Source: Pseudomonas sp. Z8(2022)
GTDB taxonomy: Bacteria; Pseudomonadota; Gammaproteobacteria; Pseudomonadales; Pseudomonadaceae
Length of the DNA: 64,000 nucleotides
Reading direction: 5' to 3'
Assembly (NCBI RefSeq): GCF_025837155.1
Contig: NZ_CP107549.1
Coordinates: 3,906,001-3,970,000, forward strand
Of the stretch, positions 37,509 to 47,900 are shown piece by piece. The notes beneath the pieces are model-generated. The model saw nothing but the letters and a program-made list of their open reading frames with translations. It ran no database searches and had not been told where the DNA came from. The position numbers and the translations under genes are program-made. How positions within the stretch are numbered: position 1 is the stretch's first letter; every line of letters starts with the position of its first letter.

Positions 37509-38299
37509 GCAAACTGCCGGACGCCGACCAGGAAATGCCTCTGGTCTCGCACCTGACCGAGCTACGTACGCGCCTGTTGCGCTGCGTCGTGATCATCCTG
37601 CTGATCTTCGCCGGGCTGTTCTACTTCGCGCAGGACATCTACGCCCTGGTCGCGGCACCGCTGCGCGCCTACCTACCGGAGGGCGCGACGATGATCGCCA
37701 CGGGCGTCGCCTCGCCCTTCCTCACGCCCTTCAAGCTGACCCTGATGTGCGCGCTGTTCCTCGGCATGCCGGTGATCCTGCACCAGGCCTGGGGCTTCAT
37801 CGCACCGGGGCTGTACACCCACGAGCGACGCATCGCAGTGCCGCTGCTGATCTCCAGCATTTTCCTGTTCTACGCCGGCATGGCCTTCGCCTACTTCGTG
37901 GTGTTCCCGATCATGTTCGGCTTCTTTGCCAGCGTGACCCCGCAAGGGGTTGCGATGATGACCGACATCGGCCAGTACCTGGACTTCGTCCTGACCCTGT
38001 TCTTTGCTTTCGGCGTGGCCTTCGAGATCCCCATCGCCACCTTCCTGGTGATCTGGGTCGGCCTGGTCGACGTCGCCACGCTGCGCAATAGCCGCCCCTA
38101 TGTGATCGTCGGCTGCTTCGTGGTCGGCATGGTGCTGACACCGCCGGACGTGTTCTCGCAGACGCTGCTGGCCGTGCCGATGTGGCTGCTGTTCGAAAGC
38201 GGTCTGCTGGCTGGCGCGCTAGTCAAGCGCAAACGCGACGAGGAACAGGTCGAGGACGAGAGCAAGCCCGAAGACCACCCACCCGCACCACTGTCGTGA
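37505..38299 (+). CDS. tatC: Sec-independent protein translocase TatC
   Basis: 264 residues with six membrane helices and the PLVSHLTELRTRLL N-terminal signature that recognises twin-arginine signals. The C-terminal tail is charged. Overlaps both neighbours by four bases. Confidence 0.98.
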   Translation: MSKLPDADQEMPLVSHLTELRTRLLRCVVIILLIFAGLFYFAQDIYALVAAPLRAYLPEGATMIATGVASPFLTPFKLTLMCALFLGMPVILHQAWGFIAPGLYTHERRIAVPLLISSIFLFYAGMAFAYFVVFPIMFGFFASVTPQGVAMMTDIGQYLDFVLTLFFAFGVAFEIPIATFLVIWVGLVDVATLRNSRPYVIVGCFVVGMVLTPPDVFSQTLLAVPMWLLFESGLLAGALVKRKRDEEQVEDESKPEDHPPAPLS

Positions 38300-39006
38300 A
38301 TCTTCTGTTGCTGGAAGACGCCGACTTCGTCGGCGTCGATCGGGTCCGCCTCACTGGCAGGCGCCTGAAGCATCTACATGAAGTGCATCGCGCCGAAGCG
38401 GGTGATCGTCTGCGCGTCGGCCGCCTTGGCGGGATGATGGGCGAAGGTCGACTGCTCGCGCTGGATGCCGGCCAGGCAGAGCTGCAGGTCAGCCTCGACC
38501 AACCTCCACCGGCCAAGCTGCCGCTGACCCTGATCCTCGCCCTGCCTCGCCCCAAAATGCTCAAGCGCGTACTGCAGACCGTAAGTGCGATGGGCGTGCC
38601 ACGTCTGGTTCTGGTCAACAGCTACCGCGTGGAGAAGAGTTTCTGGCAGACACCGTTTCTCGAGACAGAGGCGATTCGCGAACAACTGATCCTCGGCCTG
38701 GAGCAGGCACGCGATACCGTGCTGCCCGAGGTGAGCATCGAGAAACGCTTCAAGCCCTTCGTCGAGGACCGCCTGCCGGCACTGGCAGCAGGCACGCTCG
38801 GTCTGGTCGGCCACCCTGGCGACTACGCGGCCTGCCCCCGCGCCGTGCAGGAGCCGGTAACCCTCGCCATCGGCCCGGAAGGCGGCTGGATTCCGTACGA
38901 AGTGGAGTTGCTGAAACAGGCGGCAGGGTTGCAGCCCGTGCAGCTCGGTGAACGCATCCTGCGCGTGGAAACCGCCGTGCCGGTGTTGCTGGCGCGACTG
39001 TTCTAG
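38296..39006 (+). CDS. rsmE: 16S rRNA (uracil1498-N3)-methyltransferase
   Basis: 236 residues. N-terminal PUA-like domain (RRLKHLHEVHRAEAGDRLRVG) and C-terminal SPOUT methyltransferase knot (LAIGPEGGWIPYEVELL, LGERILRVETA). The start is GTG at 38296, overlapping tatC by four (GTGA); it gives MNLLLLEDADF as in relatives. An upstream in-frame extension within tatC is not real. Confidence 0.95.
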   Translation: MNLLLLEDADFVGVDRVRLTGRRLKHLHEVHRAEAGDRLRVGRLGGMMGEGRLLALDAGQAELQVSLDQPPPAKLPLTLILALPRPKMLKRVLQTVSAMGVPRLVLVNSYRVEKSFWQTPFLETEAIREQLILGLEQARDTVLPEVSIEKRFKPFVEDRLPALAAGTLGLVGHPGDYAACPRAVQEPVTLAIGPEGGWIPYEVELLKQAAGLQPVQLGERILRVETAVPVLLARLF

Positions 39007-39045
39007 CTTCGCTCTGCGCGAACGCCTGCCAATAGCTCCGGCGCC

Positions 39046-39483
39046 TCAGACTTCCAGCAGAAAGGTCACCGGCCCGTCGTTGACCAGGTGTACCTGCATA
39101 TTGGCGCCGAAGCGTCCTGTCGCCACCTGGGGATGCTGCGCCCGCGCCTGCTCGACCAGCGCATCGAACAGTGCAGCCCCCTGGGCAGGCGGCGCTGCGC
39201 TGGAGAAGCTGGGGCGCATGCCACTTTTGGTGTCTGCTGCCAGAGTGAACTGCGAGACCAGCAGCAGACCGCCCTGCACATCCTTCAGCGAGCGATTCAT
39301 CTTGCCCGCGTCATCGCTGAACACTCGGTAGTTGAGCAGCTTGTGCAGGGCACGAGCGAGACTGGCCTGATCGTCCTGCGGCTCGATGCCGACCAGCGCC
39401 AGCAGCCCCTGATCGATGCTGCCCACCACCTCGCCGTCGACCTCAACTCTTGCTGCGCTGACGCGCTGGATCAGCAGCTTCAT
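39046..39483 (-). CDS. dtd: D-aminoacyl-tRNA deacylase
   Basis: 145 residues. SQFTLAA active-site motif and the cis Gly-Pro of the NDGPVTF motif near the C-terminus. Hydrolyses D-amino acids, and glycine mischarged on tRNA-Ala. Starts inside the pip stop (ATGA overlap of four bases). Confidence 0.96.
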   Translation of the reverse strand: MKLLIQRVSAARVEVDGEVVGSIDQGLLALVGIEPQDDQASLARALHKLLNYRVFSDDAGKMNRSLKDVQGGLLLVSQFTLAADTKSGMRPSFSSAAPPAQGAALFDALVEQARAQHPQVATGRFGANMQVHLVNDGPVTFLLEV

Positions 39484-40451
39484 GCGTCCTCCGGCGGCAG
39501 GTCGAGCAGGCGGCGGGCCATCTGTTCGGCGGCGCGAATCAGCGCATCGGTGATACCGGGTTCCGCCGCCGAATGGCCGGCATCACGGATGATCTGCAAC
39601 TCGCTGTTGGGCCAGGCCTGATGCAGTGCCCAGGCGTTGTCCAGCGGGCAGATGGCGTCGTAGCGGCCATGCACGATGATGCCCGGCAGGTGGGCGATCT
39701 TCGGCATGTCGCGAAGCAGCTGATCGGGTTCGAGGAAGGCCTTGTTGACAAAGTAGTGGCACTCGATACGGGCGATGGACAGTGCCCGATGTGCCTCGCT
39801 GAAGTGATCGACCACCTGGGGGTTGGGGCGCAGGGTGGCAGTGCGTCCCTCCCAGGTCGACCAGGCCCTGGCAGCATGCATCTGGGCGATCTGGTCGGGG
39901 CCGGTAAGGCGCTTGTAGAAGGCCTGCATCAGGTCGCCACGCTCCTCTGGCGGAATTGGTGCGACATAGTCTTCCCAATAATCGGGAAACAGGCGGCTGG
40001 CGCCTTCCTGATAAAACCAGCTGAACTCCTGCGGGCGGCACAGGAAGATGCCACGCAGGATCAGACCCTGCACGCGCTGCGGATGCGCTTGCGCATAGGC
40101 TAGCGCCAGGGTGGAGCCCCAGGAGCCGCCAAACAGCACGAATCTGTCGATGCCCAGATGCTCACGAATACGCTCGATATCGGCGATCAGCGCCTGGGTG
40201 GTATTGTGCTCCAGGCTCGCGTGAGGGGTGGAACGACCGCAGCCGCGCTGATCGAAGGTGACAATGCGATACAGGGCAGGATCGAAGTAACGGCGACTGG
40301 CGGAATCGCAGCCGGCGCCGGGACCACCATGAATGAACAGCACCGGCAACCCGTCCGCCGAGCCACTCTCGTCGACGTACAGCACATGCGGTGGCTCGAC
40401 CGCCAGCTCATGGCGTGCGTAGGGTTTGATCTCCGGATACAAAGTCTGCAT
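39480..40451 (-). CDS. pip: proline iminopeptidase
   Basis: 323-residue alpha/beta hydrolase of peptidase family S33. Oxyanion loop HGGPGAG, nucleophile Ser in GGSWGS, FDQRGCGRS, catalytic Asp in HGRYDAICP and His in DAGHSAAEPG. Releases N-terminal proline from peptides in the cytoplasm. Confidence 0.95.
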   Translation of the reverse strand: MQTLYPEIKPYARHELAVEPPHVLYVDESGSADGLPVLFIHGGPGAGCDSASRRYFDPALYRIVTFDQRGCGRSTPHASLEHNTTQALIADIERIREHLGIDRFVLFGGSWGSTLALAYAQAHPQRVQGLILRGIFLCRPQEFSWFYQEGASRLFPDYWEDYVAPIPPEERGDLMQAFYKRLTGPDQIAQMHAARAWSTWEGRTATLRPNPQVVDHFSEAHRALSIARIECHYFVNKAFLEPDQLLRDMPKIAHLPGIIVHGRYDAICPLDNAWALHQAWPNSELQIIRDAGHSAAEPGITDALIRAAEQMARRLLDLPPEDA

Positions 40452-40528
40452 GGTCGGCTCCTGTTCGATGGGCTACAACTGCCGTGTCCGCTCTGCCCGG
40501 CATCATAACCATGAAAAGGAAGTTCGGC

Positions 40529-40966
40529 ATGTCGATGCGTCACCTGTCCTGGTCGCTGCTTGTCTCTCTCACCCTTCTGCTCGCCGGTTGCGGCGGCCGC
40601 GACGACCCGCAGGCTGCGCTGGAAGCCGCCGTGCAGCTGCTGCAGGACAATATCGAGGCCAAGAACACCGGCGCGGTGATGGAGCAGCTGCATGGCGATT
40701 TCCTGGCCCGCCAGGAGCAGGACCGCGAATGGGCCAGGCACACCATGACCCTGCTGTTTCTACGCCACAAGAACATCAAGGTGCTCGCGCTGGGCAAGCG
40801 CAGCTGGATCGACTTGGCAATCAGCCGCAAGGGCTATACCGAGGCGCAGGTCGGCCTGAGCGGTGCAGAGGGGCTGATCCCCGACAGCGCGCGACACTAT
40901 TCGGTGAAGCTGGAATGGTGGCTCGACGGCGGCGAGTGGAAACTCGCGCGTCTGGAATGGGAGTGA
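40529..40966 (+). CDS. putative lipoprotein of unknown function
   Basis: 145 residues. Signal peptide with lipobox LLAGC (Cys21). The mature part looks like a small NTF2/SnoaL-like alpha+beta domain (AVQLLQDNIEAKNTGAVMEQLHGDFLA, WWLDGGEWKLARLEWE), but I do not recognise a named family. ATG at 40529 is chosen because AAAAGGAAG lies eight bases upstream; ATGs at 40511 and 40535 are alternatives. Divergent from pip. Confidence 0.8.
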   Translation: MSMRHLSWSLLVSLTLLLAGCGGRDDPQAALEAAVQLLQDNIEAKNTGAVMEQLHGDFLARQEQDREWARHTMTLLFLRHKNIKVLALGKRSWIDLAISRKGYTEAQVGLSGAEGLIPDSARHYSVKLEWWLDGGEWKLARLEWE

Positions 40967-40970
40967 CGCC

Positions 40971-40995
40971 GCAGCCCGGATGCACTCCGGACTGC
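40971..40995. repeat. CCCGGATGCA-type intergenic repeat
   Basis: GCAG-CCCGGATGCACTCCGG-ACTGC is a near-palindrome between the lipoprotein and lipocalin genes. It is the same family as the CCCGGAT/ATCCGGG elements at 50831-50883. Confidence 0.6.
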
Positions 40996-41009
40996 GGACG
41001 ACCGCCGGA

Positions 41010-41552
41010 TCAGTCGGCCTGGCGCCAGATCAGATCCGAAGTGACGTAACCCTGCTCACGGGCGATGCTGAGCAGCTTGTCGCGGGTTTCCTGGTCAACT
41101 TCCGGGGTACGCGACAGCAGCCACAGATACTTGTGCTCCGGGTGGCCGACCAGGGCCACGCGATAATCCTCGTCGTGATAGATCACCCAGTAGTCGCCCT
41201 TGATGCGCAGCAGCTTGCTGGCCCAGTTGTCGAAGCGCACCCACAGCTTGTCGGTTTGTCCTTCGACCTGCGGCTCGGCGACGCCCTTGGCCTCGATCCA
41301 CTCGCCATCCTTGTCACGGCAGCGGTTGGTCACGTCGATGCGGCCATCGTCACGCAGGCCGTAATGCGCTTCCGACTGCACGCATTTGCGCTGGAAGAAC
41401 ATCGGCAGCCGCGCCAGCTCGTACCAGGTGCCCTGGTAGCGCTGCAGGTCGACCTGCATGGTCTGCGGCGGCGATTTGTGAATGTTACCGGTACCGGAGT
41501 TGGCACAGCCGGCGAGGGCGAGAATGGCGCTGGCGAGTAGGATCGAACGCAT
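41010..41552 (-). CDS. blc: outer-membrane lipocalin (Blc family)
   Basis: 180 residues. Lipobox ALAGC (Cys16). Lipocalin signature GTWYELARLPMFFQRKC, then DVTNRC and the YWVIYHDEDYRVALVGHP strand region. Bacterial lipocalins bind fatty acids or lysophospholipids and are anchored in the outer membrane. Followed upstream by another small lipoprotein gene 12 bases away on the same strand. Confidence 0.93.
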   Translation of the reverse strand: MRSILLASAILALAGCANSGTGNIHKSPPQTMQVDLQRYQGTWYELARLPMFFQRKCVQSEAHYGLRDDGRIDVTNRCRDKDGEWIEAKGVAEPQVEGQTDKLWVRFDNWASKLLRIKGDYWVIYHDEDYRVALVGHPEHKYLWLLSRTPEVDQETRDKLLSIAREQGYVTSDLIWRQAD

Positions 41553-41564
41553 GGAGGCTCCTGT

Positions 41565-41816
41565 TTATTTGAGTCCCTTGCCGGAGAACAGCATGACCTT
41601 GTCTCCGGCGTACTGGACACTGATATAGGCCTTGTCGTCGCCCCAGGTGCAGCTGGTCATGCCCAAGGCACCTGCACATTCGCCCGGCGCACCGAGCAGG
41701 CTTTCCACCTCTGTCTTGCTCATGCCCGCCTTGAGCTTGGAGTAGTTTTCCTGATTGATCTTGCTGCAGGCGGCAAGTAGACAGCAGGCGAGCAACGCGA
41801 AGATACGCATCGACAT
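41565..41816 (-). CDS. small lipoprotein, SmpA/BamE-like
   Basis: 83 residues. Signal peptide with lipobox LLAAC (Cys17). The mature part NYSKLKAGMSKTEVESLLGAP is the typical SmpA/OmlA (BamE-like) opening, followed by SCTWGDDKAYISVQYAGDKV. Two cysteines in the mature domain could form a disulphide. Shorter than BamE itself and not in its genomic context, so a paralogue. GGAG lies eight bases before the ATG; MSMR could also start at the second Met. Confidence 0.82.
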   Translation of the reverse strand: MSMRIFALLACCLLAACSKINQENYSKLKAGMSKTEVESLLGAPGECAGALGMTSCTWGDDKAYISVQYAGDKVMLFSGKGLK

Positions 41817-41885
41817 GGGTGAAGCTCCTGATGGGAAGATGCCAGCAAGCTTGGCATAGCCGAAGGCGACTTGCCCGTTTGGAGT

Positions 41886-42488
41886 TCAGAAACGCGAGCC
41901 GGGTTCCCGCAGAAAAGCCTGTTCTTCGTCAGTGGAGGAGCGGGCCAGGATCGCATTGCGATGGGGAAAGCGGCCGAAACGCGCGATTATCCGCTGGTGG
42001 CGCTCGGCAAAATCGAGGTAGCCGGCGAATACCGCACGTTCATCGTCGGCGGCTTCGTTCAGCAGATCGGTAAACAGCCCGACGGCGCGGTTCTGCAAGG
42101 GCAGGTCTTCGGCGTGCTCGAAGATCAGATAGGCAAACACCCGCTGGATCGGCGCAAGCCTGCGATCCCAGCCGCGGTCCAGGCCGTCGCGCAATAACGG
42201 GCGGGCCAGGCTGTCACCAGCGAAGGCCCGCGGCGTGTCGCGAAAGATCATGCGTGGCAGCTGATCGAGCAGGATCAGCAGCGCCAGCCAGCCCTGCGGA
42301 TCATCACCCCACTCGCGCAGCCCACCGGCGAGGGCCTGCTCGACCTGCGCGCCGAAACGCGCTTCGGCCTCACGATCCTGGCTGTCGCGCTTGCCGAACC
42401 ACAAGCCATGGCGAGCCGCCTCGATCTCGGTGGCCGTGCCCGGATCGGCACCGAACCACCAGTCGAGAAGCGGCTGCCAGGCGTGCAT
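41886..42488 (-). CDS. DUF924-family protein
   Basis: 200 residues covering one DUF924 domain (helical, TPR-like). Conserved pieces: LDWWFG, LALLILLDQLPRMIFRDTPRAFAGD, and the HRQIIARFGRFPHRNAIL region near the end. Cytoplasmic; function unknown. The ATG shares one base with the fbp stop, so the two are translationally coupled. Confidence 0.9.
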   Translation of the reverse strand: MHAWQPLLDWWFGADPGTATEIEAARHGLWFGKRDSQDREAEARFGAQVEQALAGGLREWGDDPQGWLALLILLDQLPRMIFRDTPRAFAGDSLARPLLRDGLDRGWDRRLAPIQRVFAYLIFEHAEDLPLQNRAVGLFTDLLNEAADDERAVFAGYLDFAERHQRIIARFGRFPHRNAILARSSTDEEQAFLREPGSRF

Positions 42489-43495
42489 CAGTTGCGGTGG
42501 TAGGCGGTGATGCGCAGCACTTCTTCCTTCGAACCGAGGAATACCGGCACGCGCTGGTGCAGGGAAGTGGGCTGGATATCGAGGATGCGCTGGCTGCCGT
42601 CGGTGGCGGCACCGCCGGCCTGCTCGATGATCATCGACATCGGGTTGGCCTCGTACATCAGGCGCAGCTTGCCTGGCATCGAAGGATCGCGGGCATCACG
42701 CGGGTACATGAACACACCGCCACGGGTGAGGATGCGGTGCACGTCGGCCACCATCGAGGCGATCCAGCGCATGTTGTAGTTCTTGCCCAGCGGGCCGGTC
42801 TCGCCGGCCAGCAGCTCGTCGACGTAGCGCTGCACCGGGGCTTCCCAGTGACGCTGGTTGGACATGTTGATGGCGAATTCCTTGGTCGCCTCCGGCACCT
42901 TGATGCTGTCGTGGGTGAGCACGAAGCTGCCCAGCTCGCGGTCCAGGGTGAAGCCCTTGACGCCGTCACCTAGGGTCAGCATGAGCATGGTCTGCGGGCC
43001 GTAGATGGCGTAGCCGGCAGCGACCTGCTGGGTACCCGGCTGGAGGAAGGCTTCCTCGCCCAGGTCGCCGGTCTCGCCGTGACGGTCGGGGCAACGCAGC
43101 ACCGAGAAGATGGTGCCGACCGAAACGTTGACGTCGATGTTGCTGGAGCCGTCCAGCGGGTCGAACACCAGCAGATAGGCGCCTTTCGGATACTTGCCCG
43201 GGATCTGATAGGCGTTGTCCATTTCCTCGGAGGCCATACCGGCCAGGTGGCCGCCCCACTCATTGGCTTCGAGGAGGATCTCGTTGGAGATCACGTCGAG
43301 CTTCTTCTGCACCTCGCCCTGCACGTTTTCGGTGTCCAGGCTGCCCAGTACGCCGCCGAGGGCGCCCTTGGAAACCTGATGGCTGATCGCCTTGCAGGCA
43401 CGCGCCACGACTTCGATAAGGAAACGCAGGTCAGCCGGGGTGTTGTGGCTGCGAGTCTGCTCGATCAGGTAGCGGCTCAGGGTGACGCGGGACAT
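42488..43495 (-). CDS. fbp: fructose-1,6-bisphosphatase, class I
   Basis: 335 residues. Metal and substrate signature FDPLDGSSNIDVNVSVGTIFSV, active-site GKLRLMYEANPMSMIIEQAGG. Gluconeogenic enzyme removing the C1 phosphate. ATG at 43495 gives the family start MSRVTLSRYLIEQ, with CGGAG upstream; an in-frame extension of 30 codons is not supported. Confidence 0.97.
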   Translation of the reverse strand: MSRVTLSRYLIEQTRSHNTPADLRFLIEVVARACKAISHQVSKGALGGVLGSLDTENVQGEVQKKLDVISNEILLEANEWGGHLAGMASEEMDNAYQIPGKYPKGAYLLVFDPLDGSSNIDVNVSVGTIFSVLRCPDRHGETGDLGEEAFLQPGTQQVAAGYAIYGPQTMLMLTLGDGVKGFTLDRELGSFVLTHDSIKVPEATKEFAINMSNQRHWEAPVQRYVDELLAGETGPLGKNYNMRWIASMVADVHRILTRGGVFMYPRDARDPSMPGKLRLMYEANPMSMIIEQAGGAATDGSQRILDIQPTSLHQRVPVFLGSKEEVLRITAYHRN

Positions 43496-43623
43496 GGACG
43501 GCTCCGGAAAGGGAAAAAACGCGCGCAGTTTAACCCGAGTCGCTGCGCAATGCTGCCTGCCGGGATGGATGGCTGACGATGCCACCTGCCAGCAGGCCGC
43601 CGATACGGGCGCTCTGGCCTGGC

Positions 43624-44970
43624 TCAGCCTTTTTCAGGCCGCCGCAGAAGGCTCGCCGCCATCGCGGCCAGCAAGACCACGCCAAGCAGCAACACGGCCC
43701 AGAGCCCCCAGCGCTTCCAGTCCGTCGCCACGCTCGCCGGCGCATTCACCTCGGACGGGACAGCACTGACGTCGACCCGTGCCAGCGCCAGCGAGGCCAG
43801 ACGCTCTGTCGAGTAACCGGGAATCAGCGTGCCGACGGGAAGCGCCGCCGACGCCGCAGCGGCGCGGCCTGTCGCCAGTCGGTAAGGCGGCTCGCCACGC
43901 GCCAGAAACACCACTTGAGTGGCACGTACCGCGAAGCTCGCGGTCGGCGTCTGCTGGCCCAGACCACCGCCACGCGCGTCGACCTTCATGCGCACCTGGC
44001 GCACTGGCCAGGCCGGCAGGGGCAGTTCGTCCTGTCGCGCTTCGCCGCCATCCTGCGGCAGCCGGTACAGCACGCCGCTGGCAAGCGCCCGCCAGCGGTC
44101 TTTTTCCGCCGCACGCGCCTCGAACCGCACAGGTGCCAGGGTGTTGGGTTCTTCCAGATTGATGCGCAGGCGTTGCAACACCAGGGCTTGCGGCAATTGC
44201 CACTGGTAATGCCCGTCGCTCATGGCCTGCGCCGGCATCGGCTCGGACCAGATCAGCGGCGCCGGGCTGCTCGCCTGGCGACGACTGCGCAGCGTCACCG
44301 CGTCCAGTTCCGGAGCCTGGCGCGGGCTGCTCCAGAGCAGACGAATGTAGCGTGCCGTGCGGGCGGGCAGTTCCACCTGGCGCTGGTCGATCCTGTCGCC
44401 GGCGAAACTCAGGCGCGCAACCTGCCCCTCGCCCCAGCCACGCCAGTGCTGCAGGTCGTCGCTGGCCTCGATGGTGAAGTGCTGAAAGCCCTCCTCAACG
44501 CCATTCCAACCCAGGCTCATGCGCACCAGCGGTGCATCGATGGCACTGGCGTCGAACAGCCAGCCGCGCAGCTGACGTTCAGCGGGCGCTGGTTCCTCGC
44601 CACTCAATTCGATCAGGGTGCCGTCGCTGCTGCGTTGCACGCGCAGGCGCGGCACATCGCCCTGCTGCGCATCGGCGTACAGCGGAAACCAGCGCACGCC
44701 ATGCTCCTGCTCCTGATCACGCGATTCGCTCTGACCGGGCAGCAGCGCATAGGCCTGGGCCTGGCCTGCGCCGTTGAAGATGCGCAGATCACGCAGATCG
44801 GCATGCTGGGCCGCATAGTGCACGGCCATCGGCAGCTCCAGCCGATACCAGGGCCCCTCTCCCTCCAGAGTCAGGGGCAGCAACTGGCGATAGTCCTGCG
44901 GACGCTCCTCTGCCTGCACGCTGCTGAGCAGTGACAGGCCAACGGCCAGAACGGTGGCGAAGATTTTCAC
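43624..44970 (-). CDS. DUF3999-family exported membrane protein
   Basis: 448 residues. Signal peptide (about 1-20, SSVQA/EE), a large beta-rich periplasmic region (about 21-415) and a single C-terminal membrane helix (about 423-441) with a basic cytoplasmic tail. A galactose-binding-like segment is suggested by ARYIRLLWSS and RLRINLEEPNTLAPVRFEARA. The start codon is GTG, overlapping the DUF2339 stop by four bases, so the two proteins likely act together in the envelope. Function unknown. Confidence 0.85.
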   Translation of the reverse strand: MKIFATVLAVGLSLLSSVQAEERPQDYRQLLPLTLEGEGPWYRLELPMAVHYAAQHADLRDLRIFNGAGQAQAYALLPGQSESRDQEQEHGVRWFPLYADAQQGDVPRLRVQRSSDGTLIELSGEEPAPAERQLRGWLFDASAIDAPLVRMSLGWNGVEEGFQHFTIEASDDLQHWRGWGEGQVARLSFAGDRIDQRQVELPARTARYIRLLWSSPRQAPELDAVTLRSRRQASSPAPLIWSEPMPAQAMSDGHYQWQLPQALVLQRLRINLEEPNTLAPVRFEARAAEKDRWRALASGVLYRLPQDGGEARQDELPLPAWPVRQVRMKVDARGGGLGQQTPTASFAVRATQVVFLARGEPPYRLATGRAAAASAALPVGTLIPGYSTERLASLALARVDVSAVPSEVNAPASVATDWKRWGLWAVLLLGVVLLAAMAASLLRRPEKG

Positions 44971-47900
44971 GACAACGACTCCTTGTTCCCTGGGTTTTCA
45001 TCGGTCTTGCGCGGCGGCAGCGGGGCGAAATAACCCACAACCAGGAGCAGCACGCCGACACCGATGAACGACACGATGCGCTCCAGACCGCCACGATTGC
45101 CCAGCTCGATGAAGAACAGCTTGGCCACCACCAGAGCGATCAGCGCGGCGCCGACCAGCCACAGCTCGCGACGCACCCGCAGGTGGCCGACGAGCATCAG
45201 TGCCAGGGCGATCAGCGTCCAGACGATGGACAGGCCGGCCTGCACCAGCATCGATTCGAACAATGCCGGGCTGCTCCAGGGCACGCCGCCCCAGTGATGC
45301 GCCGTGCGCATCACCACCACCGTCAGCAGAGCGAACAGTGACAGCCCGGCGACGCCCTGCAGCAGCTGCAGCGCACGCGTCGGCTCCAGCCCCAAACGCG
45401 GCAATGCATCACGCGCCCAGACAAACAGCGCAGCCAGGCACAGCAGCAGGCCCAGTTCCAGCGGATTGATCAGCGGCAGGTAGGGCAGCGGGTCACTGTC
45501 ACCGGCACTGTTGGCGTTGGCCAGCCAGAACCAGACGAGCATCAATGCCGCCAGCGGCGCCGCTGCCCACAGCCGGTATTCACGCTCGAAACCAGAAACC
45601 GGCCAGGGCAGACGACGCGACTGAGCCATGGCCCACAGATAGGCGGTCGGCAGCAGTGCCCAGCCCAGCCAGCGCCAGGCGTTGTAGTGATCGGACAGGC
45701 TCAGCAGCAGATAGCGCAACTCCAGCGCCAGCACGCCGATCAACAGCCAGCAACCGAGCACATGGGCGGCGCTGGCCGCCGCCCCCGGCAGCAGATCGCT
45801 CAGACGTCGCAGTGCCAGCAGATGTACCGCGAACACGGCAGACCAGGCCAACCAGCCGAAACTGGCGGCTGGATGGTAGAGCGGATGCCAGGCATGCATC
45901 AGGATCAACCCGGCCACCGGCGCCAGCAGGCTGCACAACACCGCCATCTCGCACCAGCGGGTGCGCAGGGCCAGCAGCATCCAGATCAGCGCCGACAATG
46001 CCGCCAGCACCAGCAACGCGCTGCTCTGCAGATCCGCCGCGACGAAGCGCAGCACTTCGCTGCTTACCGCCAGCGCCCACCAGCCGGCGCCCCAAGCCAG
46101 CAGCAACTGGCCCAGGCGCTGCAGGCTGACACCGTCGATGCCGGTCTCTCGGCCACTGCGCACCAGGCTGTGCAGGCGCCAGGCGCCGACCTGTGCGGCC
46201 AGCCCCAGCACGGCGGGCGTCCAGAAACCGGTATGCGCCAGCGGTGACAGCCCCTCACCACTGATTCCCGCCAGCAACAGCGGCCCCTCGGCGAGGAACA
46301 CCAGCCCGGCGAACACCTGCAGCACCAGACTGAAGAGGAAGGCTGCGCGCTGCTGCAGATACAGCGCCAGCCAGAGAATCATCAGCCCCGTGCCGCCCCA
46401 CACCGCGGCGGCGGCTACCCAGGGCAGGACGAACAGCACGGCCAGATTGATGAATACCAGACCCACCAGCATGATCGCCGACAGTGCGCCGAGCAGCCGG
46501 CGGTTCTCGCGGATGTGCGGATCACGCGCCGCCAGCAGCATGCCGGCAAGCAGGCCGAATCCCACGACCGACGCAGCCAGCAGACCGAACCAGCCGCTGT
46601 TGAAGCCGCCGCGCCCGGACAGCGAATCCAGCGCCGCCTGGCCGAGGAACAGCAGACCGCCGAGCAACTGGATGGCGAACGCGCTGTAGACGAAGCTCGG
46701 CGCCGCGATACGCAGACCGACGAACAGCGTCGCCAGCCCGGCCAGCGCCCAGGCGATGGCCGTGCCGGGCGCCGCGAACAGCAGCGGCGCGATCAGATAG
46801 AGGAATGACAAACCGGCCAGCCCCAGCCAGGGCAGCAAGCGGTTTTCCCAGGCACTGGCGGCCTGCGGCGCCTGGCGCAGCTGCCAGTAGCTGAACAACA
46901 GCGCCACACCGAGCATCAGTGCGCCCAGCGGCGAACCGTCGAGCAGGCGGTGGTGAGCAAAATCCAGACGACCGAGGAAAACCAGTGCCGCCCCCACCTG
47001 CAACAGCAGGGCAAACGCCCGCGCCAGCGGCCGGCCCTGACGCAAGCCCAGCCAATAGATACCGGCGCCTTCCACGGCCCAGGCCGCCGTCGTCCAGCGT
47101 GCCTCGAGGCCAAGCGGAATGGCCAGGCTGGCGAACACCACGCCAAGCGCCAGGCAGGTTTCCACCAGCAACAGCGCACGCTCACCGGCACGCGCCTTGA
47201 GTACCCGCGCCAGCAACAGATAGAACAGGCCAAGGCCCAGGGCACTGAAGGCTGCAGCGAACTCGATGTGGCGTACCAGCGCCACCTGCAGGCCGAAGCC
47301 GACCAGCGGCGGGCCGAACAGGGTGGTGGCATCGACGTAGTCACCGCGCCGCGCCGACCAGCGCAGCAATTCATCACGCGCTGCGGGTGCCTCAGTCGCT
47401 TCCTGCAAGGTACGCCGGGCGAACAGCAGACCGATGGCCACGTACATCAGGAAGAACAGGATCAGGAAAGGCTCGGTGCTCCACAGCAGCTCAGGCTTGT
47501 AGGAACGCAGGCCCCAGGCGAAACCGATGCCGAAGGTGCCGACGAAACCGATCAGGTTGAGCAGGCGCCAGGCCTTGAACCAGGCGATGGCGAAGATGCC
47601 GGCATTGAGCAGGGCGAAATAGGAGAACAGCGCGACATGGTTGCCGCTGCCGGTGGATGTGAGGATCGGTGCGGCAAAACCGCCCAGCGCAGCGGCGGCG
47701 GCCAGGCCAAGGGCATTCTGCTGTACCGAGAGAATGGCCGAGAACAGCGTCACCGCTACCAGCAAGCCCAGCGCCATGCCCGGGTCGAGCAACGGATGCA
47801 GGCGCATGGCGGCGAATACGGTCAGGTACAGCACGGCGATACCGGTGCCCTGCAGTACCAGGGCATAGTTGCGGTTACGCCGCCGCAGCCACCAGCCGAG